A DNA stretch of 64,000 nucleotides from Myroides phaeus (GTDB lineage: Bacteria > Bacteroidota > Bacteroidia > Flavobacteriales > Flavobacteriaceae): contig NZ_CP047050.1 of the NCBI RefSeq assembly GCF_009799805.1, forward strand, positions 1,812,001-1,876,000. Direction: 5' to 3'. The notes below the pieces were generated by a model that worked only from the letters and a program-made list of their open reading frames with translations, had not been told where the DNA came from and did not search any database. Each line of letters starts with the position of its first letter. Positions within the stretch are counted from its first letter, which is position 1. Positions 7,926-16,826 of the stretch are shown in pieces. The position numbers were made by a program, and so were the translations under genes.

Positions 7926-9164
7926 CTCATACCTCAAGGCTTCCACTGGGTCAAGTTTAGCTGCTTTAACCGCAGGATACAAACCAGAAATAACCGCAAC
8001 AATAAACGTTGTTACAAAAGCGGCAATGATGGCAGTCCACGGAATAACAAAATAGAAGTTCATTGCTTTAGACAATCCAAACGCAGTTAAAATACCCAAT
8101 AGCGTACCTATAAGTCCACCCAGTTGGCCAATAATAACCGTTTCTGTAAAGAACTGTAAAGCGATTGTTTTTCGCTTAGCGCCTAAAGATTTACGAACTC
8201 CAATTTCACGGGTACGCTCAGTAACAGACACCAGCATAATGTTCATTAAAGCAATAGACGATCCTAAGATTGTAATTAAGCCAATCACCCAAGCGGCAAC
8301 ATTTAGCATATTAACCTGTGTTAGCATAGAGCGAATCATATCATCACTGCGTTCAATCCCAAAGTTAGACTTATGAGCCGGAGATAAGCGACGGATATTT
8401 CGGAAGTCCAAAATAGCTTGGTCTGTTGCTTGGTCCAATAAATGGTCTTGCAATAAACTAACCTTTAATTCGTAATTTATATTTGAGGCATTGAATATCG
8501 TTCTGGCAATTTGAATAGGAATAAACACTCGCTGGTCTTCATTCTGACCAAAAGTACTTCCTTGTTCTTTTAGAATTCCGATGATTTTAAACTTATATCC
8601 TCTGATAGAAATGATTTGATTAATAGGACTAAAGTCTTTAAACATTTTCTTAGAAAAGTCTGAACCTACCACACATACAAAGTGATTATTCACAATATCC
8701 GTATAACTAAAGTTACGTCCTTGTTCTACTTTAATGCCACTGTTAGATAAGTAATTTTCATCACACCCTAAAACAGAAATCTCGGGATCTGTTTTCATCA
8801 TATCGTTCTTTACTTCAATATTTGTAGCTGCTTGAAAAGAGATAGAAACCGTAGACAAAGGAAAGGCATAATCTTCTTTAAAACTCTGTGCTTGTGCATA
8901 AGTAATAGGAGGATTTACTTGTTGTACCGATTTGTTTTTTGCCATTTTACCAGCTACGTCATATTGGCTAATCGTAAAGGTATTTGCTCCCATTGACGCA
9001 AAGTCTGTCAAGATGGTATTCTTTAGCGCAGACACCACAGATAGTATTCCTACCAATGCCCATATTCCAATTGCAATAATGAAAATAGTAATGCAAGTAC
9101 GCAAGATTTGACTCTTAATACTGGTAAGGGCAATTCGAATATTCTCTAAACTAAGTTTTATCAT
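7923..9164 (-). CDS. ABC transporter permease, MacB/FtsX type
   Basis: 413 residues with the MacB/LolC layout: one N-terminal membrane segment (ILRTCITIFIIAIGIWALVG), a large periplasmic domain of about 220 residues, and three C-terminal membrane helices. The conserved cytoplasmic motif VTERTREIGVRKSLGAKRK precedes the third helix, and the C-terminus is DPVEALRYE, both typical of this permease class. Such proteins work as dimers with a MacB-type ATPase and a periplasmic adaptor to move substrates across the envelope. No ATPase or adaptor gene is adjacent, so the partner must be elsewhere. Confidence 0.9.
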   Translation of the reverse strand: MIKLSLENIRIALTSIKSQILRTCITIFIIAIGIWALVGILSVVSALKNTILTDFASMGANTFTISQYDVAGKMAKNKSVQQVNPPITYAQAQSFKEDYAFPLSTVSISFQAATNIEVKNDMMKTDPEISVLGCDENYLSNSGIKVEQGRNFSYTDIVNNHFVCVVGSDFSKKMFKDFSPINQIISIRGYKFKIIGILKEQGSTFGQNEDQRVFIPIQIARTIFNASNINYELKVSLLQDHLLDQATDQAILDFRNIRRLSPAHKSNFGIERSDDMIRSMLTQVNMLNVAAWVIGLITILGSSIALMNIMLVSVTERTREIGVRKSLGAKRKTIALQFFTETVIIGQLGGLIGTLLGILTAFGLSKAMNFYFVIPWTAIIAAFVTTFIVAVISGLYPAVKAAKLDPVEALRYE

Positions 9165-9339
9165 GAAGGTTAGACGTTACTATTGATGTGGCTTTAGAAG
9201 TAAAAATATCGAAAATTATTTGATTCACTCTCTAAATTGAACAGAATTAATAAAATAATGAAAAAGGGACACTTATTTAATTGCAGTAAACAAATTGTTA
9301 TTGCTATCGCTCAGAATAGGGTTTTTTTAAAAAAAGTAG

Positions 9340-9347
9340 TAGTTTTG
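9340..9347 (+). promoter_or_regulatory. Promoter -7 box TAGTTTTG before hisS
   Basis: A TAnnTTTG match 35 bases upstream of the hisS ATG, in the divergent gap with the permease gene. Confidence 0.55.
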
Positions 9348-9382
9348 TAGTATAATGTTAAATGAATAAAAATTAATTAGAG

Positions 9383-10753
9383 ATGGCAAATAAACCTGGA
9401 ATTCCAAAGGGTACAAGAGATTTTTCTCCTACAGAAGTGGCAAGAAGACAATACATCATGCAAACTATTCGACATGGATTTGAAAAATTTGGTTTCCATC
9501 CCATCGAGACTCCTTCATTTGAGAATTTAGACACATTGTTAGGGAAGTATGGTGAAGAGGGAGATCGTTTAATTTTTAAAATTCTTAACTCTGGTGATTA
9601 CTTAAGTAAAGTAGATGAAACTATTTTAGAAAGTAAAAACAGTTTGAAACTGACAAACCAGATTTCAGAAAAAGCATTGCGTTATGATTTAACAGTGCCA
9701 TTCGCACGTTACGTTGTAATGCACCAAAATGAGATTGACTTTCCATTTAAGCGTTACCAAATGCAACCAGTATGGCGTGCAGACCGTCCGCAAAAAGGAA
9801 GATATAGAGAATTCTACCAATGTGATGCTGACGTTATCGGTTCTAAATCACTATGGCAAGAAGTTGAGTTCGTAACGCTTTATGACCGTGTATTTACTGC
9901 ATTGGGAGTTCACGGTGTTACTATCAAATTAAACAACAGAAAGATATTATCAGGTATTGCTGAGGTAATTGGAGCAAGTGATAAATTAATCGACTTTACT
10001 GTTGCTTTAGATAAATTAGACAAAATCGGAGAAGACGGAGTTAAGGCTGAAATGATTGAAAAAGGAATTGAAGCTGAAGCGATTGATAAAGTGAAATTAT
10101 TGTTCAACTTTACAGGTACTTTCGAAGAGAAATTAGATAAATTACGCCAGTTATTAGCTACTTCGGAAGAGGGAACTAAAGGAGTAGAAGAGCTTGCTTT
10201 TGTAGGTAAAGAAGTAGAGAAAATTGGCTTAGCAACAGCTAAACTTAATCTTGATGTTACGTTAGCTCGTGGATTAAATTACTATACAGGTGCTATCTTT
10301 GAAATTGGAGCTCCTGAAACAGTAAAACTTGGTTCTATTGGTGGAGGTGGTCGTTATGATGACCTTACTGGTATCTTTGGATTAAAAGATATGAGTGGTG
10401 TTGGTATTTCTTTCGGTTTAGATCGTATTTACTTAGTAATGGAGGAGTTAAACCTTTTCCCAGAAGCAGTAAATGCAGCGTCTAAAGTGATGTTCTTAAA
10501 TATGGGAGAAGAAGAAATGAGTTACTCAATGCAAGCGGTTATGAAATTGAGAGATGCAGGAGTAAAAACAGAACTATACCCAGATAAAGCTAAAGTTGGT
10601 AAGCAGTTCCAATTTGCAGATAAAAAGGGAATTCCTTTTGCAGTGTTAGTAGGTAGTGAGGAAATGAGTAACAATAAGTTTACTTTAAAAGAACTTGCTT
10701 CTGGAGAACAAACTGTAGTTAGTTTAGAAGAATTAATTGAGCGTTTGAAATAA
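9383..10753 (+). CDS. hisS: Histidine--tRNA ligase
   Basis: 456 residues of class II aminoacyl-tRNA synthetase. The N-terminus KPGIPKGTRDFSPTEVARR and the motif 2 segment RYQMQPVWRADRPQKGRYRE are characteristic. The histidine-specific motifs follow as LARGLNYYTG and GGGGRYDDL, with the class II motif 3 in GVGISFGLDRIYL. The C-terminal domain of about 90 residues is the anticodon-binding domain. It charges tRNA-His in the cytosol. The gene has its own promoter and a terminator directly downstream. Confidence 0.97.
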   Translation: MANKPGIPKGTRDFSPTEVARRQYIMQTIRHGFEKFGFHPIETPSFENLDTLLGKYGEEGDRLIFKILNSGDYLSKVDETILESKNSLKLTNQISEKALRYDLTVPFARYVVMHQNEIDFPFKRYQMQPVWRADRPQKGRYREFYQCDADVIGSKSLWQEVEFVTLYDRVFTALGVHGVTIKLNNRKILSGIAEVIGASDKLIDFTVALDKLDKIGEDGVKAEMIEKGIEAEAIDKVKLLFNFTGTFEEKLDKLRQLLATSEEGTKGVEELAFVGKEVEKIGLATAKLNLDVTLARGLNYYTGAIFEIGAPETVKLGSIGGGGRYDDLTGIFGLKDMSGVGISFGLDRIYLVMEELNLFPEAVNAASKVMFLNMGEEEMSYSMQAVMKLRDAGVKTELYPDKAKVGKQFQFADKKGIPFAVLVGSEEMSNNKFTLKELASGEQTVVSLEELIERLK

Positions 10754-10777
10754 GCACTTCAATTAAAAATAATACAG

Positions 10778-10809
10778 AAGGTATGTGATTTTGTCGCATA
10801 CCTTTTTTT
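10778..10809 (+). terminator. Terminator after hisS
   Basis: AGGTATGTGA pairs with TCGCATACCT (one G-T wobble), followed by seven T. The T run ends at the ATG of the next frame. Confidence 0.85.
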
Positions 10810-11196
10810 ATGCGTATGAAAAAGTCGCTTAGAACATTAAGAGTTGGTACTTGTTTTTATTTGTTTTCTACAAAGGTTACTCGTATTTCAGAGACAGATG
10901 AAAGTGTTTTTAGCATTCGCTTATTTGTCGATGCATATAGTCGTTTTGCGTTGCTCGTACATTTTCGAACGCTGGATGATTACTACGTTGGCAATCCTTT
11001 AAACCACGGAGTGTTGTTGTACAATGAACAAACGAAAGAAGAGGAAACCGTCAATCTGAATCGACCTAAGTTTATACGTTATGCCTTGGATTACGGTATT
11101 CGCAAGGGATGGCGACCACAAGAAGCACAAGTAGTGTTAGACGGAATCGCTTTATTACACGAATTGGGTTATAAGACAGAGAAACTGCAAAAATAA
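10810..11196 (+). CDS. Hypothetical protein, 128 aa
   Basis: Not recognised. A basic N-terminus (MRMKKSLRTLRVGTCF) leads into a mixed alpha/beta protein of about 128 residues with no signal peptide or membrane segment. The start could be the ATG at 10810 or 10816; the first sits directly on the T tract of the hisS terminator, so this gene depends on read-through or on an unseen promoter. Codon use matches the surroundings and the frame is open throughout, which supports a real gene. Confidence 0.55.
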   Translation: MRMKKSLRTLRVGTCFYLFSTKVTRISETDESVFSIRLFVDAYSRFALLVHFRTLDDYYVGNPLNHGVLLYNEQTKEEETVNLNRPKFIRYALDYGIRKGWRPQEAQVVLDGIALLHELGYKTEKLQK

Positions 11197-11348
11197 GTTG
11201 ACTCCCTTGTTAAATTGGCTTCACTTTTGCATAGTAAACAATGCGAAAATGTTAAATAAGTTTAGGGCTTATAGGCAGTTTTCCTTACATTTATAAAGAA
11301 TAAAGAATTAATCTACTGAAGTTACTTCAGCTTAAAATAAAATGAACT

Positions 11349-12155
11349 ATGAAGCATAAGAAAATAGGTAACGCACCAAAAATAGCTATGTTTAAATTGT
11401 TGTACACTGAAAAGCCAACAATTGATATGGAGGCAGTTTTAACTGAGCTGCACAAAGTATATCCAAACGCAAGTTATGACAATGATGCTAATGTGTTTAT
11501 ATTTCCCGATTGTCAAATTGAATTAAAGAATGGAACAGGTCCTGCACAATGTGTGGTACTCCGCACTGAAGACGATCAGAAGGCAGAATTAACAGATGCT
11601 TATTTTCAACAAAACTGGCATTGGCCAGAAGCAGAAGAAGCTTATGCTGCGTGTAAATATGAAATTGTAGTTACAGATTTTTTAAGCCGTAGTTTAGATC
11701 CTCGTATTCGAATTGTATTGGTTCAACAATTGTTGGCTGCTATGATTAAAGTGAGTAATCCACAAGTAATCGTTTCTGTACACGGACAAAAATTATTAGA
11801 TACTCAGGCGTTTGTAGAAGATTGTAAAGACCCTAATTACATTGCCTTAGATTTGTTTATTAATGTGCGTTTGTATAATGTAGAGGAAACAGAACAAGGT
11901 AGGTTGTTGATGGATACAGTAGGATTACACGCTTTAGGTTTGTCTGATTTACAGATTTTCTATAACGATGATAGTTTGATAGACAGCATTGCTAATCGCC
12001 TGTGGGATTACGCTTATTACTTAGCTCACGTAGGAGAAGTTATTGAAGACGGAAATACGGTACAAGGATTAGAAGAAAGTCAGAAGTGGGTTTGTAACAA
12101 AGTATTTTCTGTAACAGAACCAGAGAGAACAGTACTTGATATTAAAGCAAGCTAA
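11349..12155 (+). CDS. DUF4261 domain protein
   Basis: A 268-residue cytosolic protein. The N-terminus (IAMFKLLYTEKPTIDMEAVL) and the C-terminal stretch containing LGLSDLQIFYNDD and NRLWDYAYYLAHVGEVIEDG fit the DUF4261 family. The family has no established biochemical activity; members are scattered in bacteria and some occur near contact-dependent toxin loci. No toxin or secretion gene is visible here. It is transcribed alone and followed by a long hairpin. Confidence 0.7.
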   Translation: MKHKKIGNAPKIAMFKLLYTEKPTIDMEAVLTELHKVYPNASYDNDANVFIFPDCQIELKNGTGPAQCVVLRTEDDQKAELTDAYFQQNWHWPEAEEAYAACKYEIVVTDFLSRSLDPRIRIVLVQQLLAAMIKVSNPQVIVSVHGQKLLDTQAFVEDCKDPNYIALDLFINVRLYNVEETEQGRLLMDTVGLHALGLSDLQIFYNDDSLIDSIANRLWDYAYYLAHVGEVIEDGNTVQGLEESQKWVCNKVFSVTEPERTVLDIKAS

Positions 12156-12206
12156 AATATAGATTAACCTTATTGGTTATTACGCTTTAAAAAAAGAGAA
12201 GCACCC

Positions 12207-12254
12207 AATGCAGTGTTGTTATTTCACAAGAATAATAATACTGCATTTTGTTTT
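12207..12254 (+). terminator. Long hairpin terminator after the DUF4261 gene
   Basis: Seventeen-base arms at 12207-12223 and 12231-12247 pair, with a few G-T wobbles, around a 7-base loop, followed by a T-rich run. Confidence 0.75.
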
Positions 12255-12295
12255 ATATTTAGTGTCCTATTTGATTCTAACTCTTATAATAATTG

Positions 12296-12303
12296 TAGTT
12301 TTG
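12296..12303 (+). promoter_or_regulatory. Promoter -7 box TAGTTTTG
   Basis: A TAnnTTTG box with TTTG at 12270-12273 as a possible -33 element, 22 bases upstream. It lies 30 bases before the ATG at 12334. Confidence 0.6.
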
Positions 12304-12333
12304 CAAAAAGGGTAGAATACAAAAAAAGTAAGT

Positions 12334-12813
12334 ATGCAAATGATTAATCTGAGTTTTCAAGAGTTTATTGATAACTACACGCAGGAGGATAGCGAGTGGC
12401 TCGCTTTAGAGTGGAATGAAAAATTCGGTGCAAAGTTTAAAGACGCAAACTACCTTTTTAGAATACAAATTGCCGAATTGGTATGTGAGCAAATACACAC
12501 TGTTAGTCTTGATCTTGTTAGAGAGTTGTTTATCACAATGGGGATGACTGCTCAGTTAAATTTTGTTGTGTTCAACAAGTTTAATTTATTAGCCCAAGAG
12601 CTTTTGGAAAGAGGAGGGAAAGACTATTTGTATGACTACGTTTGTGCAGCACACGTTTCTTTTGATACTTTTTTAAGTACGGCAAATATCACTTTATCAG
12701 AGGCGAGAAGACAAGAGATTTTAGCTCACTTCGACTACCTAAAGGCTACGGAATCTGATGGACAAGTACAGAAAATGTTGTCAGACCATTTGAGAACTCG
12801 TTTTGTAAAATAG
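12334..12813 (+). CDS. Hypothetical cytosolic helical protein, 159 aa
   Basis: Not recognised. The protein is acidic, mostly alpha-helical by composition, and has no signal peptide or membrane segment; the N-terminus reads MQMINLSFQEFIDNY. The start could be the first or the third codon. It has its own promoter and is followed after 22 bases by an exported protein gene on the same strand, so the two probably form an operon. No function can be assigned. Confidence 0.6.
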   Translation: MQMINLSFQEFIDNYTQEDSEWLALEWNEKFGAKFKDANYLFRIQIAELVCEQIHTVSLDLVRELFITMGMTAQLNFVVFNKFNLLAQELLERGGKDYLYDYVCAAHVSFDTFLSTANITLSEARRQEILAHFDYLKATESDGQVQKMLSDHLRTRFVK

Positions 12814-12835
12814 ATACTACATTACAAATAACACT

Positions 12836-13594
12836 ATGAAACATATCGCATTATTATTCGTTCTTTTTATTGGAATGAATAGCTGGGCACAAGAGAATAA
12901 TCTTTCTCCTGCTGTTGCCGACAAGGTAAATGAGCTAATTGCTGTTTTCCAAAATAACGACAAAGAGGAAATAGCTAATCACATTGGTTATCCCTTAAAT
13001 AGAAATTACCCTATTCCAGAGGTGAACACGGCAAAAGAGCTTGTTGTTCGTTTTGACCAAATTTTCGATAAGGAGTTGATTAATGCAATTGCCAAGTCAA
13101 CGCTTGACGACTGGAGTACGGTAGGATGGAGAGGAACGATGTTGAAAGACGGTTTGTTGTGGATGGATGACAATGGGATTATTTACAGAATTAATCGCGA
13201 TACGCCAATGGAACAAAAGTGGCGAAAGTCATTGATACAACAAGATAGAACACGTTTACACAAGAGCGTTCAAAAGTATAAAGAACCTTATGCGGTGATT
13301 GATGTAGAAGGAGAAACTTGGCGTATTGACAATATTAATGATGAGGTAATGCGTCTTGTGATTTGGAAGAAAGGAGTTAAGATGAACGAACATCCGGCTT
13401 TGGTTTTAGAAGGATGCTTAGATCTGCAAGGTTCGATGGGAACAAGAGTATTGGAGTTTAAAAACAAAAAGACAACAGAGGAAATTACCATTCTATTAGA
13501 TGCACAAGAAATAGAAGCACTTCACGGAGTGAGTATTACCATTACAGATAAAAAAGGAAAAGATATTAGCAAACAAGGAGTTGCTGATAACTAA
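12836..13594 (+). CDS. Hypothetical exported protein, 252 aa
   Basis: A signal peptide of about 18 residues (MKHIALLFVLFIGMNSWAQ) precedes a soluble domain. Residues about 25-125 (VADKVNELIAVFQNNDKEEI, then IGYPLNRNYPIPEV) look like an alpha/beta domain similar in style to NTF2-like or DUF3887-type periplasmic domains, but I cannot name it. There is no lipobox, so the product is likely periplasmic. It forms the second gene of a two-gene unit closed by a strong terminator. Confidence 0.65.
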   Translation: MKHIALLFVLFIGMNSWAQENNLSPAVADKVNELIAVFQNNDKEEIANHIGYPLNRNYPIPEVNTAKELVVRFDQIFDKELINAIAKSTLDDWSTVGWRGTMLKDGLLWMDDNGIIYRINRDTPMEQKWRKSLIQQDRTRLHKSVQKYKEPYAVIDVEGETWRIDNINDEVMRLVIWKKGVKMNEHPALVLEGCLDLQGSMGTRVLEFKNKKTTEEITILLDAQEIEALHGVSITITDKKGKDISKQGVADN

Positions 13595-13600
13595 ACATAA

Positions 13601-13633
13601 AAAAGGCTACAATGTTGAATTGTAGCCTTTTTT
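13601..13633. terminator. Bidirectional terminator between convergent genes
   Basis: The arms AAAAGGCTACAAT and ATTGTAGCCTTTT, with a 5-base loop, have T-rich tails on both strands. It serves the exported protein gene and the DUF445 gene. Confidence 0.85.
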
Positions 13634-13645
13634 AGTGTCTAAATG

Positions 13646-14878
13646 TTAGATAAAACTGGTAACGATATAAATAAGCAATCCTACGAGTCCCCCAACAATA
13701 GTTCCGTTAATTCTGATGAACTGCAAGTCTTTTCCGACTTCGAGTTCTAATTTGTCACTTAATTCACGACCATCCCAACTATCAACGGTATTTCGGATTA
13801 ATTGACCAACTTCTTTTGTGTTTTTAAGGGCAAGGCGATAAATAGTATGTTGAATCCACTTATTTATTTTAGCTCTTAGTTCTTCATTTTGTTCTAAGTC
13901 CACCGCTATATTAGCCAAGCTTTTTTGAATGTATGTTCTCAACATAGAGTTGTTATCCTCTAATTGTTTTAATAAATTGTCTTTTGTAGAAGTCCAGAAA
14001 TCTCTGACATAATCCTCAATGCGGTCATCGGTAATAAACTGTCCGATAATCTCATCAAACTTAGCTTTCCACTTATCAGAAGCCTCAATATCTACAGCCA
14101 GCATTTCTAAGCGAAGGGTAATTTCTTTTCTAATCTTGTGATTTGGATCTTGAGCAATATCTTCTAAAAAGGTGTTTACCCCATTGACCAATTGATTTGT
14201 TACTGTTTTACCACCGATAAGTCCTAAAAGAGGTTGTTTCTCAACAATCTTGGCATAAATCTCTTCTCGGTGCTCTTTAACATAAACCTGTGCTTTCGGA
14301 ATAATAACATCAATTAATCTATTGTGTTCTCCCTTTTCTACAGCATACATCACACCTTGTGCCACAAAGCTCTGTACATTAATAGCAGCAATACCCTCTT
14401 TCGCTTTTCCAGCTAAGAAAGAAACAACGGTTTTATCTTCTAAATCAGTTAGTATTCTCTTGGCTAAATTGGCTATTTCATTTTCTAATAGCTGTTGATT
14501 CTTCTCTTTTGCGATATAAGTAGAAATGAGTGTTCCCAAGTCTATCTTTTCAACATAAGGGCGAATATTAGTAGAGGTTAGAAAGTTGTCAGTAACAAAG
14601 TCTCCTAAGTTGTCTCCAATTTTATTTTTACTATTAACAATCAAATTGGTGTGCGGAATATTCAATCCCATCGGGTGGCGAAATAAAGCCGTAACAGCAA
14701 ACCAATCTGCCAATGCACCGACCATTGCTGCCTCTGAAAAGGCTTTGACATATCCCATCCAAGCTGCAGGGGCGTGTTTTAAACTATAAACCATTACCAC
14801 ATACACTACAGCCATTAGGATAAATAATCCAGTAGCAATCTGTTTGTGTTTGCGCAATTGTGCTTTTTTATCAGGCAT
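13646..14878 (-). CDS. DUF445 family membrane protein
   Basis: 410 residues. The N-terminal part (residues about 15-70) holds a hydrophobic segment and the family stretch EAAMVGALADWFAVTALFRH, followed by HPMGLNIPHTNLI. A long helical middle region follows, and a hydrophobic C-terminal segment (GTIVGGLVGLLIYIVTSFI) probably anchors the protein in the inner membrane. The function of DUF445 proteins is not settled. The gene is 42 bases downstream of the RluA-family gene on the same strand and likely co-transcribed with it. Confidence 0.88.
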   Translation of the reverse strand: MPDKKAQLRKHKQIATGLFILMAVVYVVMVYSLKHAPAAWMGYVKAFSEAAMVGALADWFAVTALFRHPMGLNIPHTNLIVNSKNKIGDNLGDFVTDNFLTSTNIRPYVEKIDLGTLISTYIAKEKNQQLLENEIANLAKRILTDLEDKTVVSFLAGKAKEGIAAINVQSFVAQGVMYAVEKGEHNRLIDVIIPKAQVYVKEHREEIYAKIVEKQPLLGLIGGKTVTNQLVNGVNTFLEDIAQDPNHKIRKEITLRLEMLAVDIEASDKWKAKFDEIIGQFITDDRIEDYVRDFWTSTKDNLLKQLEDNNSMLRTYIQKSLANIAVDLEQNEELRAKINKWIQHTIYRLALKNTKEVGQLIRNTVDSWDGRELSDKLELEVGKDLQFIRINGTIVGGLVGLLIYIVTSFI

Positions 14879-14920
14879 ATATAAATGAGTTAAAAAGTAA
14901 AGTTATTAAAAAATAAGACG

Positions 14921-16600
14921 TTAGAAGTTTTCTTTTACCTCAAATGATACTGTTTCCTGTGTTTTTGGATGTTTAAAAGTAATTTTATTAGCGTGTAAGT
15001 GCAGTCTATTAGCTTTAGTTCCGTACAAATCATCACCAATAATTGGCGTGTTTAACCCCATCGGGTGAGAAGCGTGTACTCTCAACTGATGCGTACGTCC
15101 TGTAATAGGGTAGAAGTATACTTTTGTTTTTCCTTCTTTTCGCTCTATAACTTCCCATCTTGTTTGCGCGTATTTACCATATTCAAAGCAAACCATCTGA
15201 CGAGGTCGATCGTCTAAGTCCACGCGCAATGGCAAGTCGATTAGTCCTTCATCACCAGTAACATCTCCATCAAGTAAAGCTACATAGCGTTTCTCAACCT
15301 TTTTTCTGATAAACTGACTTTGTAATGCTTTGTGTGAATCTTTGTCTTTTGCAATGATTAGGATTCCCGATGTAGCCATATCTAAACGGTGTACAATCAA
15401 AGGACCACTTGCTTTAGGGTATCTCAACTTCATGCGTTCTTGTACAGAATCGTGAATAAAAATACCAGGAACAGACAAGAATTCCTCTGGTTTATTGACA
15501 ATCGCGAAGTACTCATCTTCAAAAACAATTTCTAACGGTTTGTTTAAGGCAGGGTTAAGCAATAAAGGGTTGTCATCTACCTCCAATCCTTGTAGCATAT
15601 GTCCTAAAATAGGCTCACATTTACCGCGACAAGCAGGGTAGTAGTGTTGATGTTTTCTAATTTCAGATTTAGGTGATTCGCCCCACCAAAACTCGGCCAT
15701 AGCAATAGGACTATACCCATTTAGGTAAGCGTATTGCAATAGTTTAGGTGCAGCACAATCTCCCGCTGCTGCCGGTGGTTGTATTGGCGTTTCTTCAAAA
15801 ATATCTAATAAGTCGCGTTGTTCTCCTCTGTTGTTTAAAAAGCGGTAGTGTTCAAACAACTTTGTTTGTAAGGCATTCGACTTTTGTTTTCTTTCTTCTT
15901 TAAGGTCTTTAATCACATTTTCAAACGAATCAATAACCTCTTTTGTTTGTGCTATTTGTTCTTGCCAATAAGTTGTCAATACTCTTAATTCGTGTTTATC
16001 TCTAAGACTTTGTTTAATCAAGTCGTCGTTAAAAGCAGTAAACTCCTCATCAGACAAAATAGCTATTTGCTCATTTCTCGCAGCTTTACGCTCATTTTTT
16101 AAACGCTTCACCTCGGCTTTTCTATCCGCTATAGCAGTTTCTTCTTCTTTTAGTTGCTTAGCCAATAGTTCCTTTGCCTCTTGGTATGTATTGTCAGCCT
16201 CTAATTCTTCTATTCTATTGTTAATCGTAGTCAGAATAGCCCCATCTTTAATAAAAAAGCCTTCTTTGTCCCATATATCAAAGACAGCAGGAACGAATCC
16301 TTCTAAGTGAGAAAGAGGACCTAACTTACCTGAAAAGGCAGTGAAATAACCTAATTCACCCGCTTTATTTTTTACGATTAAAACGCCAAACATCTTACCT
16401 GAAAATAGGTAATCAGGACTGTTCTTGTCAAAAAAAGGTGTGATTACAGGATTTGTAGCTAACTCTTCTTGTAATTCTTTAGCAGCAAGAATAGATAATT
16501 GATGAGGTTCGTAATAAAAGGGATAAGTGAACTTTTTAGGCAGTTCGATTGCACTTATATCAGATTGAAAAACTCTAAAAAGAGGTTTAGAAGTAGGCAT
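14921..16600 (-). CDS. RluA-family pseudouridine synthase with long N-terminal extension
   Basis: 559 residues, about twice the length of a minimal RluA enzyme. Residues about 345-559 are the catalytic domain: HRLDMATSGILIIAKD with the active-site Asp, then GRTHQLRVHASHP and the closing GTKANRLHLHANKI. Residues 1-340 are an extension with a charged coiled-coil region (about 130-245, rich in Glu, Lys and Arg) and a Cys-containing stretch (YYPACRGKCEPILGHML). Extended enzymes of this kind exist in other Gammaproteobacteria and Bacteroidota; the RNA target is not known to me. Confidence 0.88.
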   Translation of the reverse strand: MPTSKPLFRVFQSDISAIELPKKFTYPFYYEPHQLSILAAKELQEELATNPVITPFFDKNSPDYLFSGKMFGVLIVKNKAGELGYFTAFSGKLGPLSHLEGFVPAVFDIWDKEGFFIKDGAILTTINNRIEELEADNTYQEAKELLAKQLKEEETAIADRKAEVKRLKNERKAARNEQIAILSDEEFTAFNDDLIKQSLRDKHELRVLTTYWQEQIAQTKEVIDSFENVIKDLKEERKQKSNALQTKLFEHYRFLNNRGEQRDLLDIFEETPIQPPAAAGDCAAPKLLQYAYLNGYSPIAMAEFWWGESPKSEIRKHQHYYPACRGKCEPILGHMLQGLEVDDNPLLLNPALNKPLEIVFEDEYFAIVNKPEEFLSVPGIFIHDSVQERMKLRYPKASGPLIVHRLDMATSGILIIAKDKDSHKALQSQFIRKKVEKRYVALLDGDVTGDEGLIDLPLRVDLDDRPRQMVCFEYGKYAQTRWEVIERKEGKTKVYFYPITGRTHQLRVHASHPMGLNTPIIGDDLYGTKANRLHLHANKITFKHPKTQETVSFEVKENF

Positions 16601-16619
16601 ATTGTTGTTTATTAAGTGG

Positions 16620-16627
16620 CAAAAATA
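16620..16627 (-). promoter_or_regulatory. Promoter -7 box TATTTTTG (minus strand)
   Basis: Read on the minus strand this is a TAnnTTTG match 19 bases upstream of the ATG at 16600. Confidence 0.6.
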
Positions 16628-16789
16628 GGGATAAAAAGGGGAAAGTTATATTTCTTGTGCCTCAAAAAGTGAGTTAAAAAGTATTGAAAAAGAAGACGTA
16701 GAATCTGTCAAAAGTAGGTTTGTCAAAAGATTATTTAAAAAAAGTATGTTTTCCTGCTTTTGCTTTTTGTGACTTAAAGAGTTATATAG

Positions 16790-16797
16790 TATCTTTG
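16790..16797 (+). promoter_or_regulatory. Promoter -7 box TATCTTTG before ffh
   Basis: A perfect TAnnTTTG box with TTTG at 16766-16769, 20 bases upstream, as the -33 element. It lies 29 bases before the ffh ATG. Confidence 0.72.
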
Positions 16798-16826
16798 GCG
16801 ACTCAAAGTATTAAAATAATACCGAT